This document shows, piece by piece, positions 35,096 to 44,204 of a stretch of DNA of 64,000 bases. Each line of letters opens with the position of its first letter. Position 1 is the first letter of the stretch. The DNA comes from Alphaproteobacteria bacterium (GTDB lineage: Bacteria; Pseudomonadota; Alphaproteobacteria; Ferrovibrionales; Ferrovibrionaceae): contig JAFKFH010000003.1 of the NCBI GenBank assembly GCA_017307375.1, forward strand, positions 558,001 through 622,000, read 5' to 3'. Under the pieces are notes generated by a model that made no database searches, had not been told where the DNA came from, and saw nothing but the letters and a program-made list of their open reading frames with translations. The position numbers were made by a program, and so were the translations under genes.

Positions 35096-36172
35096 ATGCA
35101 ACAGGCTGGGGTGGCGGGAATCGCTGCGCGCGGGGCACCGGTATCGTTCCGTGGCGTGCGCAAGACCTACGGCGCCGCAGTCGCGTTGAACGATTTCAAC
35201 CTGGAGATCGCGGCCGGCGAATTCCTGACGTTGCTCGGCCCCTCGGGCTCGGGCAAGACCACCGCGCTGAACGTGCTGGCCGGGTTCATCGACCCCTCGG
35301 GCGGCGACATTGCCATCGGCGCCACCTCGATCGCCCGCCTGCCGACCGAGAAGCGCAACATCGGGATGGTGTTCCAGAACTACTCGCTGTTTCCGCATCT
35401 GTCGGTAATCGACAACGTCGCCTTTCCGCTTCGCATCCGCAAGATGCCGAAGGCGCAGGCCCTGCAGAAGGCGCATGACGCGCTGCGCCTCGTCCGGCTC
35501 GACGATTTTGCCGGCCGCATGCCCCACCAGCTGTCCGGCGGCCAGCGCCAGCGCGTCGCCTTTGCCCGCGCCATCGTCTTCGAACCGTCGGTGCTGCTGA
35601 TGGACGAGCCGCTTGGCGCCCTCGACCTCAAGCTGCGCGAGGCGATGCAGCTCGAGATCAAGCAATTCCACCGCCAGATCGGTTGCACCGTGCTCTACGT
35701 CACCCACGACCAGGGCGAGGCGCTGACGATGTCGGACCGCATCGTCGTGATGAACCATGGCGCCATCGTCCAGGTCGACGCCCCCCAGGCGATGTACGAC
35801 CGGCCGTCCTGCCGCTTCGTCGCCGAGTTCGTCGGGCTGAACAACATCCTGCCGGCGACGGCGGGCGCCGGCGTCGTCACCGTCGGCGGCACAGGGATCA
35901 CCTTCGCTGCACCCCCCGGCGGCCGGGTCGCATCGGTCGCGCTGCGTCCGGAAGTGCTGCGCCGGGCCCAGGGCGGCGACGTCAGTTTCGCGGCCACCGT
36001 GGTCGACGGCGTCTTCTTCGGCGATGTCGTCCGCTACACCGCCCGGATCGGTGCCGAGGGACCGTCCGTCACCTTCGCCGAACATCGCGGCGGCGCGCTG
36101 GCGCCGCTCGAACCCGGCGCCGCCGTCACGCTCGGTTTCAGCGCCGACAAGGCCGTGCTGCTGCCGGATTGA
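35096..36172 (+). CDS. ABC importer ATPase (PotA type)
   Basis: A 358-aa ATPase. Walker A GPSGSGKTTALNVLAGF, Q-loop IGMVFQNYSLFPHLS, signature QLSGGQRQRVAFARAI, Walker B VLLMDEPLGALDLKLRE, switch YVTHDQGEALTMSDR. A TOBE domain occupies about 280-358 (ASVALRPEVLRRAQ). It is the first gene of a Pot-type importer operon; GGGGAG (35080-35085) lies ten bases before ATG 35096. PotABCD-class systems take up polyamines but also many other small organic solutes, and the catabolic genes downstream argue for a carboxylate. Confidence 0.94.
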   Translation: MQQAGVAGIAARGAPVSFRGVRKTYGAAVALNDFNLEIAAGEFLTLLGPSGSGKTTALNVLAGFIDPSGGDIAIGATSIARLPTEKRNIGMVFQNYSLFPHLSVIDNVAFPLRIRKMPKAQALQKAHDALRLVRLDDFAGRMPHQLSGGQRQRVAFARAIVFEPSVLLMDEPLGALDLKLREAMQLEIKQFHRQIGCTVLYVTHDQGEALTMSDRIVVMNHGAIVQVDAPQAMYDRPSCRFVAEFVGLNNILPATAGAGVVTVGGTGITFAAPPGGRVASVALRPEVLRRAQGGDVSFAATVVDGVFFGDVVRYTARIGAEGPSVTFAEHRGGALAPLEPGAAVTLGFSADKAVLLPD

Positions 36173-36202
36173 CCAATCAATTTCAACGGAGGAGGGAGAG
36201 AC

Positions 36203-37249
36203 ATGATGAACAGCTTCACATTCACCCGGCGCCTGCTCGGGGCCGCGGCATTCGCTGCGGGGCTCGCCGGCCTGTCGGCCCAGGCCCAGACGACGATCGT
36301 CGTCAACGGCTCGGGCGGCGGCCTGGCCCAGGTCATCACCAAGATCTACGAGGAGCCGTTCACCAAGGAGACCGGCATCAAGGTGCGCGCGACCGCACCG
36401 GTCAGCCTGCCCAAGCTCAAGGCCATGGTCGAATCGGGCAATGTCGAATGGGACCTGACCGAGCTCGGCGGCGACGACCTCCTGCAGGCCCGGGCCAATG
36501 GCTGGCTGATGCCGGTCGACTGGAAGGTGGTCGATCCCGATAACAAGCTGCCGGCGATCGCCAGGCTGCCCGACGCCATGGTCACGGCGACCTTTTCGAC
36601 CGTCATTGCCTATCGCACCGACAAGTTCCCGGCCGGCAAGGCGCCGAAGAACTGGGCCGATTTCTGGAACGTGAAAGAATTTCCAGGGCCGCGCTCGCTG
36701 CAGAATTCGCCGGTCGGCAACCTTGAATTCGCGCTGCTGGCCGACGGCGTGCCCAAGGACAAGCTTTATCCGCTCGACGTCGAGCGTGCCTTCAAGAAGC
36801 TCGACCAGATCAAGCCGCATGTCCCGACCTGGTGGACCACCGGCGCCCAGCATGTCCAGCTGCTGCTGGATGGCGAGGTGGTGATGACCTCGGTGTGGAA
36901 CGGCCGCATCTCGCCGCTGCGCAAGGAAGGCAAGCCGGTCGCGCTGGCCTGGGGCGGCGGGCAGTTGCAGCTGTCCTACTGGGGCCTGCCCAAGGGTGCC
37001 AAGCATCCGGCCGAGGTGTTCAAGTACATGAGCATCCGCCTCGATCCCGCCAAGGGGGCCGAGTTCGTCAACCAGGTGCCCTATCCCGGCTTCATCCCCG
37101 GGTTGATGGAACGGCTCGACCCGCAGGTCGCCCAAGACCTGCCGACCTATCCGGCCAATGTCGAGGCGCAGTTCCAGTTCGATCCGGGCTGGTGGGCCGA
37201 GCGGCGCGCCGCGCTGACCGAACGCTGGAACGCCTGGCTGCTGCAGTAA
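36203..37249 (+). CDS. Periplasmic solute-binding protein (PotD/SBP_bac_8-like)
   Basis: A 348-aa periplasmic binding protein with a signal peptide (about 1-29, ending GLSAQAQ). It shows the polyamine-type fold pattern: TTIVVNGSGGGLAQVITKIY, VEWDLTELGGDDLLQARANG, SVWNGRISPLRKEGK and LAWGGGQLQLSYWGLPKGAK. A GGAGGAGGGAGAG ribosome-binding region precedes ATG 36203. It lies 30 bp after the ATPase gene and 28 bp before the first permease. The ligand is undetermined. Confidence 0.92.
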   Translation: MMNSFTFTRRLLGAAAFAAGLAGLSAQAQTTIVVNGSGGGLAQVITKIYEEPFTKETGIKVRATAPVSLPKLKAMVESGNVEWDLTELGGDDLLQARANGWLMPVDWKVVDPDNKLPAIARLPDAMVTATFSTVIAYRTDKFPAGKAPKNWADFWNVKEFPGPRSLQNSPVGNLEFALLADGVPKDKLYPLDVERAFKKLDQIKPHVPTWWTTGAQHVQLLLDGEVVMTSVWNGRISPLRKEGKPVALAWGGGQLQLSYWGLPKGAKHPAEVFKYMSIRLDPAKGAEFVNQVPYPGFIPGLMERLDPQVAQDLPTYPANVEAQFQFDPGWWAERRAALTERWNAWLLQ

Positions 37250-37277
37250 CCGGGGCGGCGGGGAACGGGGAATCGAC

Positions 37278-38105
37278 ATGTCGCGCAAGGTCGCCAGGAC
37301 CATCCTGCTGCTCGCACCGGGGCTGATCCTGATCGGTTTCCTGTTCCTGTTCCCGCTGTTCGGTGTCCTGAAGCTCAGCCTGTTCAATCCGGGCTTCACC
37401 ACCGCCTCGTTCGAGAAGCTCGTGGCCTCGCCGGTCGCTCTGCTGGTGATGGAGCGCACCTTCATCCTGGCGCTGACGGTCACCGTGCTCAGCGTCGTGA
37501 CCGGCTATCCGATCGCCTACTACCTTGCGACCTCCAGCCCGCGCTGGCGCACGATCCTCGTCTATCTGATCCTGCTGCCGTTCTGGACCTCGATCCTGAT
37601 CCGCACCTACACCTGGATGGTGGTGCTGGGACGCGAGGGGCTCGTCAATTCGGTGCTGCAATGGACCGGTCTGATCGACGGCCCGACCCAGCTGCTGTTC
37701 ACCGGTCTCGCCGTCCATCTGGCGATGGTCCAGATCCTGATGCCGATCGTGATCATCACCTGCTACTCGACGATGATCGAGATCGACGAGGGGCTGATCC
37801 GCGCCGCCCGCACGCTCGGTGCCACGCCGGGCCAGGCGTTCGCCAAGGTCTTCCTGCCGCTGTCGCTGCCCGGCGTCGCGACCGGCGCGGCCATGTGCTT
37901 CATCCTGTCGCTCGGCTTCTACATCACCCCGGCGCTGCTGGGTGGCCGGCGCAACGTGATGCTGTCGAACCTGATCGACTTCGAGGTGCACCAGACCTTG
38001 AATTGGAGCTTCGCGTCGGTCCTGGCGCTGGTGCTGCTGGCGGCGACGCTGGTCGCGCTGGGCCTGTTCCGCCTCGTCGCGCCGCGCCGCCGGGACCAGG
38101 GGTGA
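37278..38105 (+). CDS. ABC importer permease (PotB type)
   Basis: A 275-aa inner-membrane permease with six predicted helices. It begins with LLLAPGLILIGFLFLFPLFG, as PotB proteins do, and its EAA loop is ARTLGATPGQAFAKVFLPLS followed by LPGVATGAAMCFILSLGFY. Its TGA stop lies inside the ribosome-binding region of the next permease gene. It pairs with the PotC-type permease. Confidence 0.93.
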   Translation: MSRKVARTILLLAPGLILIGFLFLFPLFGVLKLSLFNPGFTTASFEKLVASPVALLVMERTFILALTVTVLSVVTGYPIAYYLATSSPRWRTILVYLILLPFWTSILIRTYTWMVVLGREGLVNSVLQWTGLIDGPTQLLFTGLAVHLAMVQILMPIVIITCYSTMIEIDEGLIRAARTLGATPGQAFAKVFLPLSLPGVATGAAMCFILSLGFYITPALLGGRRNVMLSNLIDFEVHQTLNWSFASVLALVLLAATLVALGLFRLVAPRRRDQG

Positions 38106-38110
38106 GCACG

Positions 38111-38908
38111 ATGAGAATGAGCCCCGCCCGCCTTGCCCTGACGGTCTATTTCGTCATCGGCGTCATCTTCCTGATCTTTCCGCTGATCATGCTGGTGCCG
38201 CTCTCGTTCGGGGAAAGCCAGTTCCTGCAGTTTCCGCCGCAGAAGCTGTCGTGGAAGTGGTATGCGGAATTCTTCAACGACGACAGCTGGCTTCGGGCGA
38301 CGCTGCTGTCGCTGCGCGTCGGCATCGGCGCCACGATCATCAGCCTCGTCGTCGGCACGCTGGCCGCGGTGGCGCTGGTGCGCGGGCAGTTCGTCGGCCG
38401 GGGCTTGCTGATGTCGCTGATGGTGGCGCCGCTGATCCTGCCCACGGTCATCCTGGCGCTGGCGCTCTATATCCTCTTCCTGCGCTGGCGCTGGGTCGAC
38501 AATGCGCTCGCCCTGACCGCGGCCCATGCGGTGATCGCGCTGCCTTATGTCATCCTGGTGGTCTCGACCGCACTGAAGGGCTTCGACATCACGATCGAGC
38601 GCGCCGCCCGTATCCTCGGGGCCGGCCCGGTGCGCGCCTTCGTCTCGGTCACGCTGCCCTATCTGATGCCGTCGCTGTTTGCCGGCGGGCTGCTCGCCTT
38701 CTTCGCCTCGTTCGACGAACTGATCGTGACCATGTTCGTGTCCGGCGGGCTCGAGACGCTGCCGGTGCGCATCTGGAACGACCTGAAACTGCGCCTCGAT
38801 CCGACGGTCGCCGCGGTGGCCTGCATGCTGATCGTGGTCAGCGTCGCCGGCATGGGGCTGGCCGAATATTTCCGGCAGCGCAACCTGCGCCGCTACCACA
38901 ATTCATGA
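38111..38908 (+). CDS. ABC importer permease (PotC type)
   Basis: A 265-aa permease, six helices. The EAA loop is AARILGAGPVRAFVSVTLPY, followed by LMPSLFAGGLLAFFASFDEL, which is characteristic of PotC. ATG 38111 is chosen because AGGGGTG (38098-38104) precedes it at normal spacing; GTG 38102 would overlap the upstream stop (GTGA) and cannot be excluded. Its stop overlaps the acyl-CoA ligase start (ATGA at 38905-38908), tying transport directly to activation of the substrate. Confidence 0.93.
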   Translation: MRMSPARLALTVYFVIGVIFLIFPLIMLVPLSFGESQFLQFPPQKLSWKWYAEFFNDDSWLRATLLSLRVGIGATIISLVVGTLAAVALVRGQFVGRGLLMSLMVAPLILPTVILALALYILFLRWRWVDNALALTAAHAVIALPYVILVVSTALKGFDITIERAARILGAGPVRAFVSVTLPYLMPSLFAGGLLAFFASFDELIVTMFVSGGLETLPVRIWNDLKLRLDPTVAAVACMLIVVSVAGMGLAEYFRQRNLRRYHNS

Positions 38909-40551
38909 CATCCGTGGAGGAATCCTTGGCCCATCCAGTCCACGCGGCGATGGCCGATCTGCGCCGCCGCATCGAAGCCGAGCCGCTGCCCGCCAACCTC
39001 GGCACGTTCATCGACGAGGCCGCCGCGGCCCATGGCGACAAGACGGTCTGGACGTTCTTCGACGAAGACCGCACCGAGACCTATGCCGGGCTGAAGTCGG
39101 CGGTCGACCGCACCGCCCGGGCGCTGCATTCGATCGGCGTGCGCAAGGGCACGCATGTCGGCGTGATGATGCCGAACCTGCCCGAATTCCCCGCCACCTG
39201 GCTGGCGCTGGCGCGCCTCGGCGCGGTGATGATCCCGCTCAACATCGGTTATACCGAGCGTGAGCTGCATTACGTGCTGACCGATGCCGAGGCGAGCTAC
39301 GTGGTCGCCCACGCCAGCTGCCTGCCCAATCTGCGCGCGATGCTCGCCGCCACGCCGGTGATCGCGGCCGAGAATGTCGTGGTCCTCGGCGGCGATGGCA
39401 GCTTCGGCCGCGATTTCGCCGATCTGGCGGCCCGGGCGCCGGCCGATATCGGGCCATGGCCCGATATCGGCCTCGATGACCTGATCAACATCCAGTACAC
39501 CTCCGGCACGACCGGCTTCCCCAAGGGCTGCATGCTCAGCCATCGCTACTGGCTGACGATCGGCAAGGTCGCGGCGATGCGCGGCGAGGACGATTGCAAG
39601 CGCATCCTGGTGGCGCAGCCCTACTACTACATGGACCCGCAGTGGCTGCTGCTGATGGCGATGTATGCCGGCGGCGAGATCTTCGTCGCCCGCAAGGCCT
39701 CGACCTCGCGCTTCATGGACTGGGTCCGGCGCTACCAGATCGAGTACTGCCTGTTCCCGCAGGTGGTCTACGAACAGCCGGAAAGCCCGCTCGATGCCGA
39801 GAATTCGCTGAAGCGGGTATCCGTCTTCGGCCTGCGCCGCGACATCCACCAGAAACTGGAAAAGCGTTTCGGCACCATCGCCCGCGAATCCTTCGGCATG
39901 ACCGAGGTCGGGTCGGCCCTGTTCATGCCGCGGGAGGCAACCGACAAGGTCGGCTCGGGGTCCTGCGGCGTCCCCTCGCCGTTCCGCGAGGCCAAGATCG
40001 TCGATGCCGAAGGCAACGAGCTGGGCGACGACCAGATCGGCGAGCTCTGCATCCGCGGGCCCGGCATCCTGCAGGGCTACTACCGCAAGCCCGAGGCCAA
40101 CGCCCATTCGTTCCTGCCCGGCGGGTGGTTTCGTACCGGCGACCTGTTCCGCCGCGATGCCGACGGTTTCTACACCATCGTCGGCCGGGTCAAGGACATG
40201 ATCCGCCGCTCGGGTGAGAACATCGCCGCGCGCGAGGTCGAGGCCGTGCTGCTCGACATTCCCGAGGTCGAGCAGGCGGCCGCGGTCGGTGTCCCCGATG
40301 ACCGCCGCGGGCAGGAGGTCAAGGCCTACGTCATCCTGAAGCCCGGGCACGACAAGTCGACCGTCCCGCCCGAGCGGATCTTCGCCCATTGCGAGCAGCA
40401 TCTCGCGAAATTCAAGGTGCCGCGCTACCTCGAATACCGCGAGACGCTGCCCAAGACGCCGTCCGAGAAAATCGCCAAGCAGCGCCTGGTCGACGAAAAG
40501 CCCGACCTGCGCGCCGACGCCTACGATCGTGTCGACGCCGTCTGGCGCTGA
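38905..40551 (+). CDS. Acyl-CoA ligase (AMP-binding, CaiC/FadD-like)
   Basis: A 548-aa adenylate-forming ligase that makes an acyl-CoA from a carboxylate, ATP and CoA. Core motifs: P-loop YTSGTTGFPKGCMLSH, A5 ESFGMTEVGSALF, A7 GGWFRTGDLFRRDADGFY, A8 hinge GRVKDMIRRSGENIAAREVE and A10 PKTPSEKIAKQRL with the catalytic lysine. It most resembles the ATP-dependent ligases of the carnitine/crotonobetaine (CaiC) type, but the substrate is not fixed by these motifs. It is coupled to the permease gene (ATGA), so it probably traps the imported acid as its CoA ester. Confidence 0.9.
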   Translation: MTSVEESLAHPVHAAMADLRRRIEAEPLPANLGTFIDEAAAAHGDKTVWTFFDEDRTETYAGLKSAVDRTARALHSIGVRKGTHVGVMMPNLPEFPATWLALARLGAVMIPLNIGYTERELHYVLTDAEASYVVAHASCLPNLRAMLAATPVIAAENVVVLGGDGSFGRDFADLAARAPADIGPWPDIGLDDLINIQYTSGTTGFPKGCMLSHRYWLTIGKVAAMRGEDDCKRILVAQPYYYMDPQWLLLMAMYAGGEIFVARKASTSRFMDWVRRYQIEYCLFPQVVYEQPESPLDAENSLKRVSVFGLRRDIHQKLEKRFGTIARESFGMTEVGSALFMPREATDKVGSGSCGVPSPFREAKIVDAEGNELGDDQIGELCIRGPGILQGYYRKPEANAHSFLPGGWFRTGDLFRRDADGFYTIVGRVKDMIRRSGENIAAREVEAVLLDIPEVEQAAAVGVPDDRRGQEVKAYVILKPGHDKSTVPPERIFAHCEQHLAKFKVPRYLEYRETLPKTPSEKIAKQRLVDEKPDLRADAYDRVDAVWR

Positions 40552-40574
40552 CGCTTCACAAGGAGAAATTTCCC

Positions 40575-41378
40575 ATGCCGTTCGAATACGAGAAGAAGGG
40601 CGACGTCGCCTACTTCACCATCCGCAACGGATCGGTCAATCCGATGACGCCGTCGATGCACAAGCAGCTCTACGAGCTGCTGCACGACTTCCAGGCCGAC
40701 CAGAACATCCGCGTCGGCATCATGACCGGCGCGGGCGACCGGGCTTTCTCGGCCGGCGACGACATCCGCAATTCCTATGCCGTGTTCGACAGCAAGCGCG
40801 ATGAGCTGATGGCGCATATGACGCCGCGCCATCGCGTCCAGCAGGGCGAACCCGACACCTTCGCCTGGTCGCGCGACGTGCTGACGATGGAGCGCTACAA
40901 GCCGATCATCGGTGCGGTCAAGGGCTACTGCCTGGGTCAGGGCCTGATCTATCTGCTGATGCTGACCGACATCCGCATCGCCTCCGAGGATGCGACGTTC
41001 GGATTCCCCGAGATCGCCTACGGCATGGGCGGGGCGGGCGGATCGACCCGGGTCGGCCGCCAGATTCCCCATACGGCCGCGATGTGGATGCTGCTGACCG
41101 GCGATCCGATGAATGCCCAGGATGCGCTGCGCTACGATCTGGTCAACAAGGTGGTGGCCAAGGACCAGGTGATGGCCGAGGCCGAGGAGGCGGCCAGGAA
41201 GATCGCCCGGCATCCGCCGCTGGCCATTCGCGTCGAGATGGAAGCCTATTACCGCGGCATGGATTCCGACAAGCTGGGCGCCCTGAACTACACCAAGCAG
41301 CTCTACCGGATGCAGCGGCTGGGGATCGGTACCGAGAAGGTCGAGGAAGCCTTCCTCTACAAGCGCAAGGAAGATTGA
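40575..41378 (+). CDS. Crotonase-superfamily protein (enoyl-CoA hydratase/isomerase-like)
   Basis: A 267-aa crotonase-fold enzyme. The first oxyanion-hole segment is DRAFSAGDDI. The second region reads IGAVKGYCLGQGLIYLLMLT, then DIRIASEDATFGFPEIAYGM. In enoyl-CoA hydratases the second region normally contains a GGG-x-E catalytic glutamate; here that position is Ile (GQGLI). The other glutamate (FGFPE) is kept. This pattern fits an isomerase, decarboxylase, hydrolase or lyase better than a classical hydratase. AGGAGA (40561-40566) precedes ATG 40575. It is the last gene of the Pot-type operon and acts after the acyl-CoA ligase (inference). Confidence 0.88.
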   Translation: MPFEYEKKGDVAYFTIRNGSVNPMTPSMHKQLYELLHDFQADQNIRVGIMTGAGDRAFSAGDDIRNSYAVFDSKRDELMAHMTPRHRVQQGEPDTFAWSRDVLTMERYKPIIGAVKGYCLGQGLIYLLMLTDIRIASEDATFGFPEIAYGMGGAGGSTRVGRQIPHTAAMWMLLTGDPMNAQDALRYDLVNKVVAKDQVMAEAEEAARKIARHPPLAIRVEMEAYYRGMDSDKLGALNYTKQLYRMQRLGIGTEKVEEAFLYKRKED

Positions 41379-41384
41379 GCCCGC

Positions 41385-41416
41385 ACCGCCATGCCGGCCT
41401 CGGCCGGCATGGCGGT
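41385..41416. terminator. Near-perfect palindrome between convergent operons, bidirectional terminator candidate
   Basis: ACCGCCATGCCGGCC pairs with GGCCGGCATGGCGGT, giving 15-base arms around a central TC. It begins six bases after the crotonase stop and ends six bases before the xylB stop, filling the space between the two convergent operons. There is no T-run, so it may work with Rho or simply protect both 3' ends. Confidence 0.6.
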
Positions 41417-41422
41417 CCCGGT

Positions 41423-42877
41423 TCAGCAGCCGCGGGAGAGGCCGCGATAGGCCGAGCGGAAGCGCTTCAGCTTGGCATGGTAGCGCTGGGCCAGTTCCGG
41501 ATCCGGCGCGATCGTCTCGATCACCGGCGGGCGCCGGCATAGTGCGTCGGGATCCTCGCCGGTCGCGGCCAGCCGGCCGAGGCGGGCGGCGCCGAACGCA
41601 GGGCCGACCTCGCCATCCGCATGGTAGTCCAGCGGCCAGTCCAGCGCCGCGGCAAGGATCTCGCCCCAGAAGCGCGAGCGCGCCCCGCCGCCGATCACCG
41701 ACAGCGTCTCGATATCGGCATCGCCGTCGAGCAGGGCGGACAGGCCGTCGGCGGCCCCGAAGGCGACACCTTCCAGCACGGCACGGGCCAGGGCGGGGCC
41801 ATCGGTGTCGTGGGTGAGGCCGAGGAAGGCACCGGTCGCCTCCGGATCGTTGTGCGGCGTCCGCTCGCCCGACAGATAGGGCAGGAACAGCGTGCGGTCG
41901 TCGGCGTCCGCCATGGCGGCGGCGGCCACCAGGGCGCCGACATCGGCAAAACCCAGGGCCCGCGTCGCCCAGTCGAGGCAGCTCGCCGCCGACAGCATCA
42001 CCGCCATCTGATGCCAGCGCCCGGGCAGGCAATGGCAGAAGGCGTGGACCGCACGGGCCGGGTTGGGCGCGAACCTGTCTCCCGCGACGAACAAGACCCC
42101 AGACGTGCCGAGCGACAGGAATCCTGCCCCGGGTCGAACCGCGCCGATGCCGACGGCACCGGCAGCATTGTCGCCGGCCCCGCCGGCCACGACCGCACCA
42201 GCCGGCAGGCCACAGGCCGCGGCGATCTCGGGTCGCAAACGTCCGGTCGGCGTGCTGCCCTCGAACAGCGCGGGCATGTGCCGGCGGTTCAGACCGGTTG
42301 CGGCCAGCAGATCGTCCGACCAGTCCCGCCCGGCGACATCGAGCCACAACGTTCCCGCCGCGTCCGACATTTCGGCGGCATGATCGCCGGTCAGGCGCAG
42401 CCGCAAGTAGTCCTTCGGCAACAGGACCTTGTGGACGCGGGTGAAGATGTCCGGCTCGTGGTTGGCCACCCACAAAAGCTTCGGCGCGGTGAAACCCGGC
42501 ATCGCGATATTGCCGGCGATCGCGCGCAGGGCCGGCAGACGCCTTTCCATCTCGGCGCATTCGGCCATGGCGCGGCCATCGTTCCACAGGATGGCCGGCC
42601 GCAGCACCCGGTTGCGATCGTCGAGCAACGTCGCCCCATGCATCTGGCCCGACAGGCCGATGCCGCGCACCGCAGCCATGGCCGCTGGCGCGGCGGCCCG
42701 CAACTGGCCCAGCGCCGCCACCGTGCCCTGCCACCAATCCTCGGGATCCTGTTCCGACCACAGAGCATGCGGCCGGCTGACCGTCAGGGCGGCATGGCCC
42801 TGGGCGACGATCTGCTCGTCGCCGTCGACGAGCAGCGCCTTGACGCCCGAGGTGCCGAGATCGATGCCGAGGAACAT
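41423..42877 (-). CDS. xylB: Xylulokinase
   Basis: A 484-aa FGGY carbohydrate kinase phosphorylating D-xylulose to xylulose-5-phosphate. Motifs: [20 protein letters not shown] (phosphate 1), GIGLSGQMHGATLLDD (the xylulokinase GQMHG signature), PAILWNDGRAMAEC, GAVVAGGAGDNAAGAVGIG and VIGGGARSRFWGEILA (adenosine site). ATG 42875-42877 shares a base with the xylA stop (TGATG). It is the last gene of the operon. Confidence 0.95.
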   Translation of the reverse strand: MFLGIDLGTSGVKALLVDGDEQIVAQGHAALTVSRPHALWSEQDPEDWWQGTVAALGQLRAAAPAAMAAVRGIGLSGQMHGATLLDDRNRVLRPAILWNDGRAMAECAEMERRLPALRAIAGNIAMPGFTAPKLLWVANHEPDIFTRVHKVLLPKDYLRLRLTGDHAAEMSDAAGTLWLDVAGRDWSDDLLAATGLNRRHMPALFEGSTPTGRLRPEIAAACGLPAGAVVAGGAGDNAAGAVGIGAVRPGAGFLSLGTSGVLFVAGDRFAPNPARAVHAFCHCLPGRWHQMAVMLSAASCLDWATRALGFADVGALVAAAAMADADDRTLFLPYLSGERTPHNDPEATGAFLGLTHDTDGPALARAVLEGVAFGAADGLSALLDGDADIETLSVIGGGARSRFWGEILAAALDWPLDYHADGEVGPAFGAARLGRLAATGEDPDALCRRPPVIETIAPDPELAQRYHAKLKRFRSAYRGLSRGC

Positions 42878-44190
42878 CAGACGAAACGGCGTACCAGGTT
42901 TTCCAGATATTCCTGCCGGCCGGACCTGCCTTGCGGCGTGAGGCCGCGGTCATGCGCCGCCTGGGCGATATCGGCCAGGCTCATCCGTCCCGACATGATC
43001 TCGGCCCCCAGGCCGTCGTTCCAGCCCGCGTAGCGGTCGGCGACGAAGCGCGCCATCGTGCCATCCCGGATCATCTTCTCGGCGCCGAGCAGGGCACGGG
43101 CCAGCATGTCCATGCCGCCGATATGCCCGTGGAACATGTCGACCGGGTCGACCGACTGGCGGCGGACCTTGGCGTCGAAGTTGAAGCCGCCGGTGGTGAA
43201 GCCGCCCGCCTGCATGATGCGATAGAGCGCCATGGTGGTTTCGGTCAGGTCGATCGGAAACTGGTCGGTATCCCAGCCGTTCTGCGGATCGCCCCGGTTC
43301 ATGTCGATCGAGCCGAACAGGCCGGTCGCGATCGCATAGGCGACCTCGTGCTCGAAGCTGTGGCCGGCGAGGGTCGCATGATTGACCTCGATGTTCAGCC
43401 GTACCTCGTTCTCGAGGCCATAGGCGCGCAGGAAGCCGTGCACGGTGGCCGCGTCGAAGTCGTACTGATGCTTGGTCGGCTCGCAAGGCTTGGGTTCGAT
43501 CAGGATCAGGCCCTTGAAGCCGATCTTGTGCTTGTGCTCGACGACGAGGGTGAGAAAGCGGCCGAGCTGGTCCAGCTCGCGCTTCATGTCGGTGTTGAGG
43601 AGCGTGTCGTAGCCCTCGCGCCCGCCCCACAGCACGTAGTTCTCGCCGCCGAGGCGGTGGGTGACGTCGAGCATCTGGCGCACCTGGCCGGCGGCATAGG
43701 CGAAGACCTGCGGATCCGGATTGGTGGCCGCGCCGGCCATGTAGCGGGGATGGGAGAACAGGTTGGCCGTGCCCCACAGCAGTTTTGTCCCGGTGCGGGC
43801 CTGGGCGGCCGCCAGCTTGTCTGCCATCCGGTCGAGGTTCGACCAGGCTTCGCGCAGGCTTTCGCCCAGCGGCACGACGTCGACGTCGTGGAAGCAGTAG
43901 AACGGCTGGCCCAGCTTCTCGAAGAACTCGAACGCGACGGCAAGCTTGGCCTCGGCCGTCTCGAAGGTGTCGGCGTTGTGCCACGGACGGTTGAAGGTGC
44001 CCGGGCCGAAGACGTCGGCGCCGGGCCAGACGAAGGAATGCCAGTAGCAGACGGCGATCCGCAATTGCTCGGCCATCGATTTGCCGAGGACCTGACGGTC
44101 GGCGTCGTAGTAGCGGAAGGCCAGCGGGTTGGCGCTGTCGACGCCTTCGTAGCGGATCTTGTCAATGCCGGTGAAAAAGGGGGCGGTCAT
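42877..44190 (-). CDS. xylA: Xylose isomerase
   Basis: A 437-aa TIM-barrel, metal-dependent isomerase converting D-xylose to D-xylulose. Signatures: [12 protein letters not shown]-like active-site segment (printed [15 protein letters not shown]), [57 protein letters not shown] and [20 protein letters not shown]. Length and motifs are those of the class II enzymes. The start ATG 44188-44190 lies 14 bases after the oxidoreductase stop. Confidence 0.97.
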   Translation of the reverse strand: MTAPFFTGIDKIRYEGVDSANPLAFRYYDADRQVLGKSMAEQLRIAVCYWHSFVWPGADVFGPGTFNRPWHNADTFETAEAKLAVAFEFFEKLGQPFYCFHDVDVVPLGESLREAWSNLDRMADKLAAAQARTGTKLLWGTANLFSHPRYMAGAATNPDPQVFAYAAGQVRQMLDVTHRLGGENYVLWGGREGYDTLLNTDMKRELDQLGRFLTLVVEHKHKIGFKGLILIEPKPCEPTKHQYDFDAATVHGFLRAYGLENEVRLNIEVNHATLAGHSFEHEVAYAIATGLFGSIDMNRGDPQNGWDTDQFPIDLTETTMALYRIMQAGGFTTGGFNFDAKVRRQSVDPVDMFHGHIGGMDMLARALLGAEKMIRDGTMARFVADRYAGWNDGLGAEIMSGRMSLADIAQAAHDRGLTPQGRSGRQEYLENLVRRFV

Positions 44191-44204
44191 GATCTGGTAC
44201 TCCT

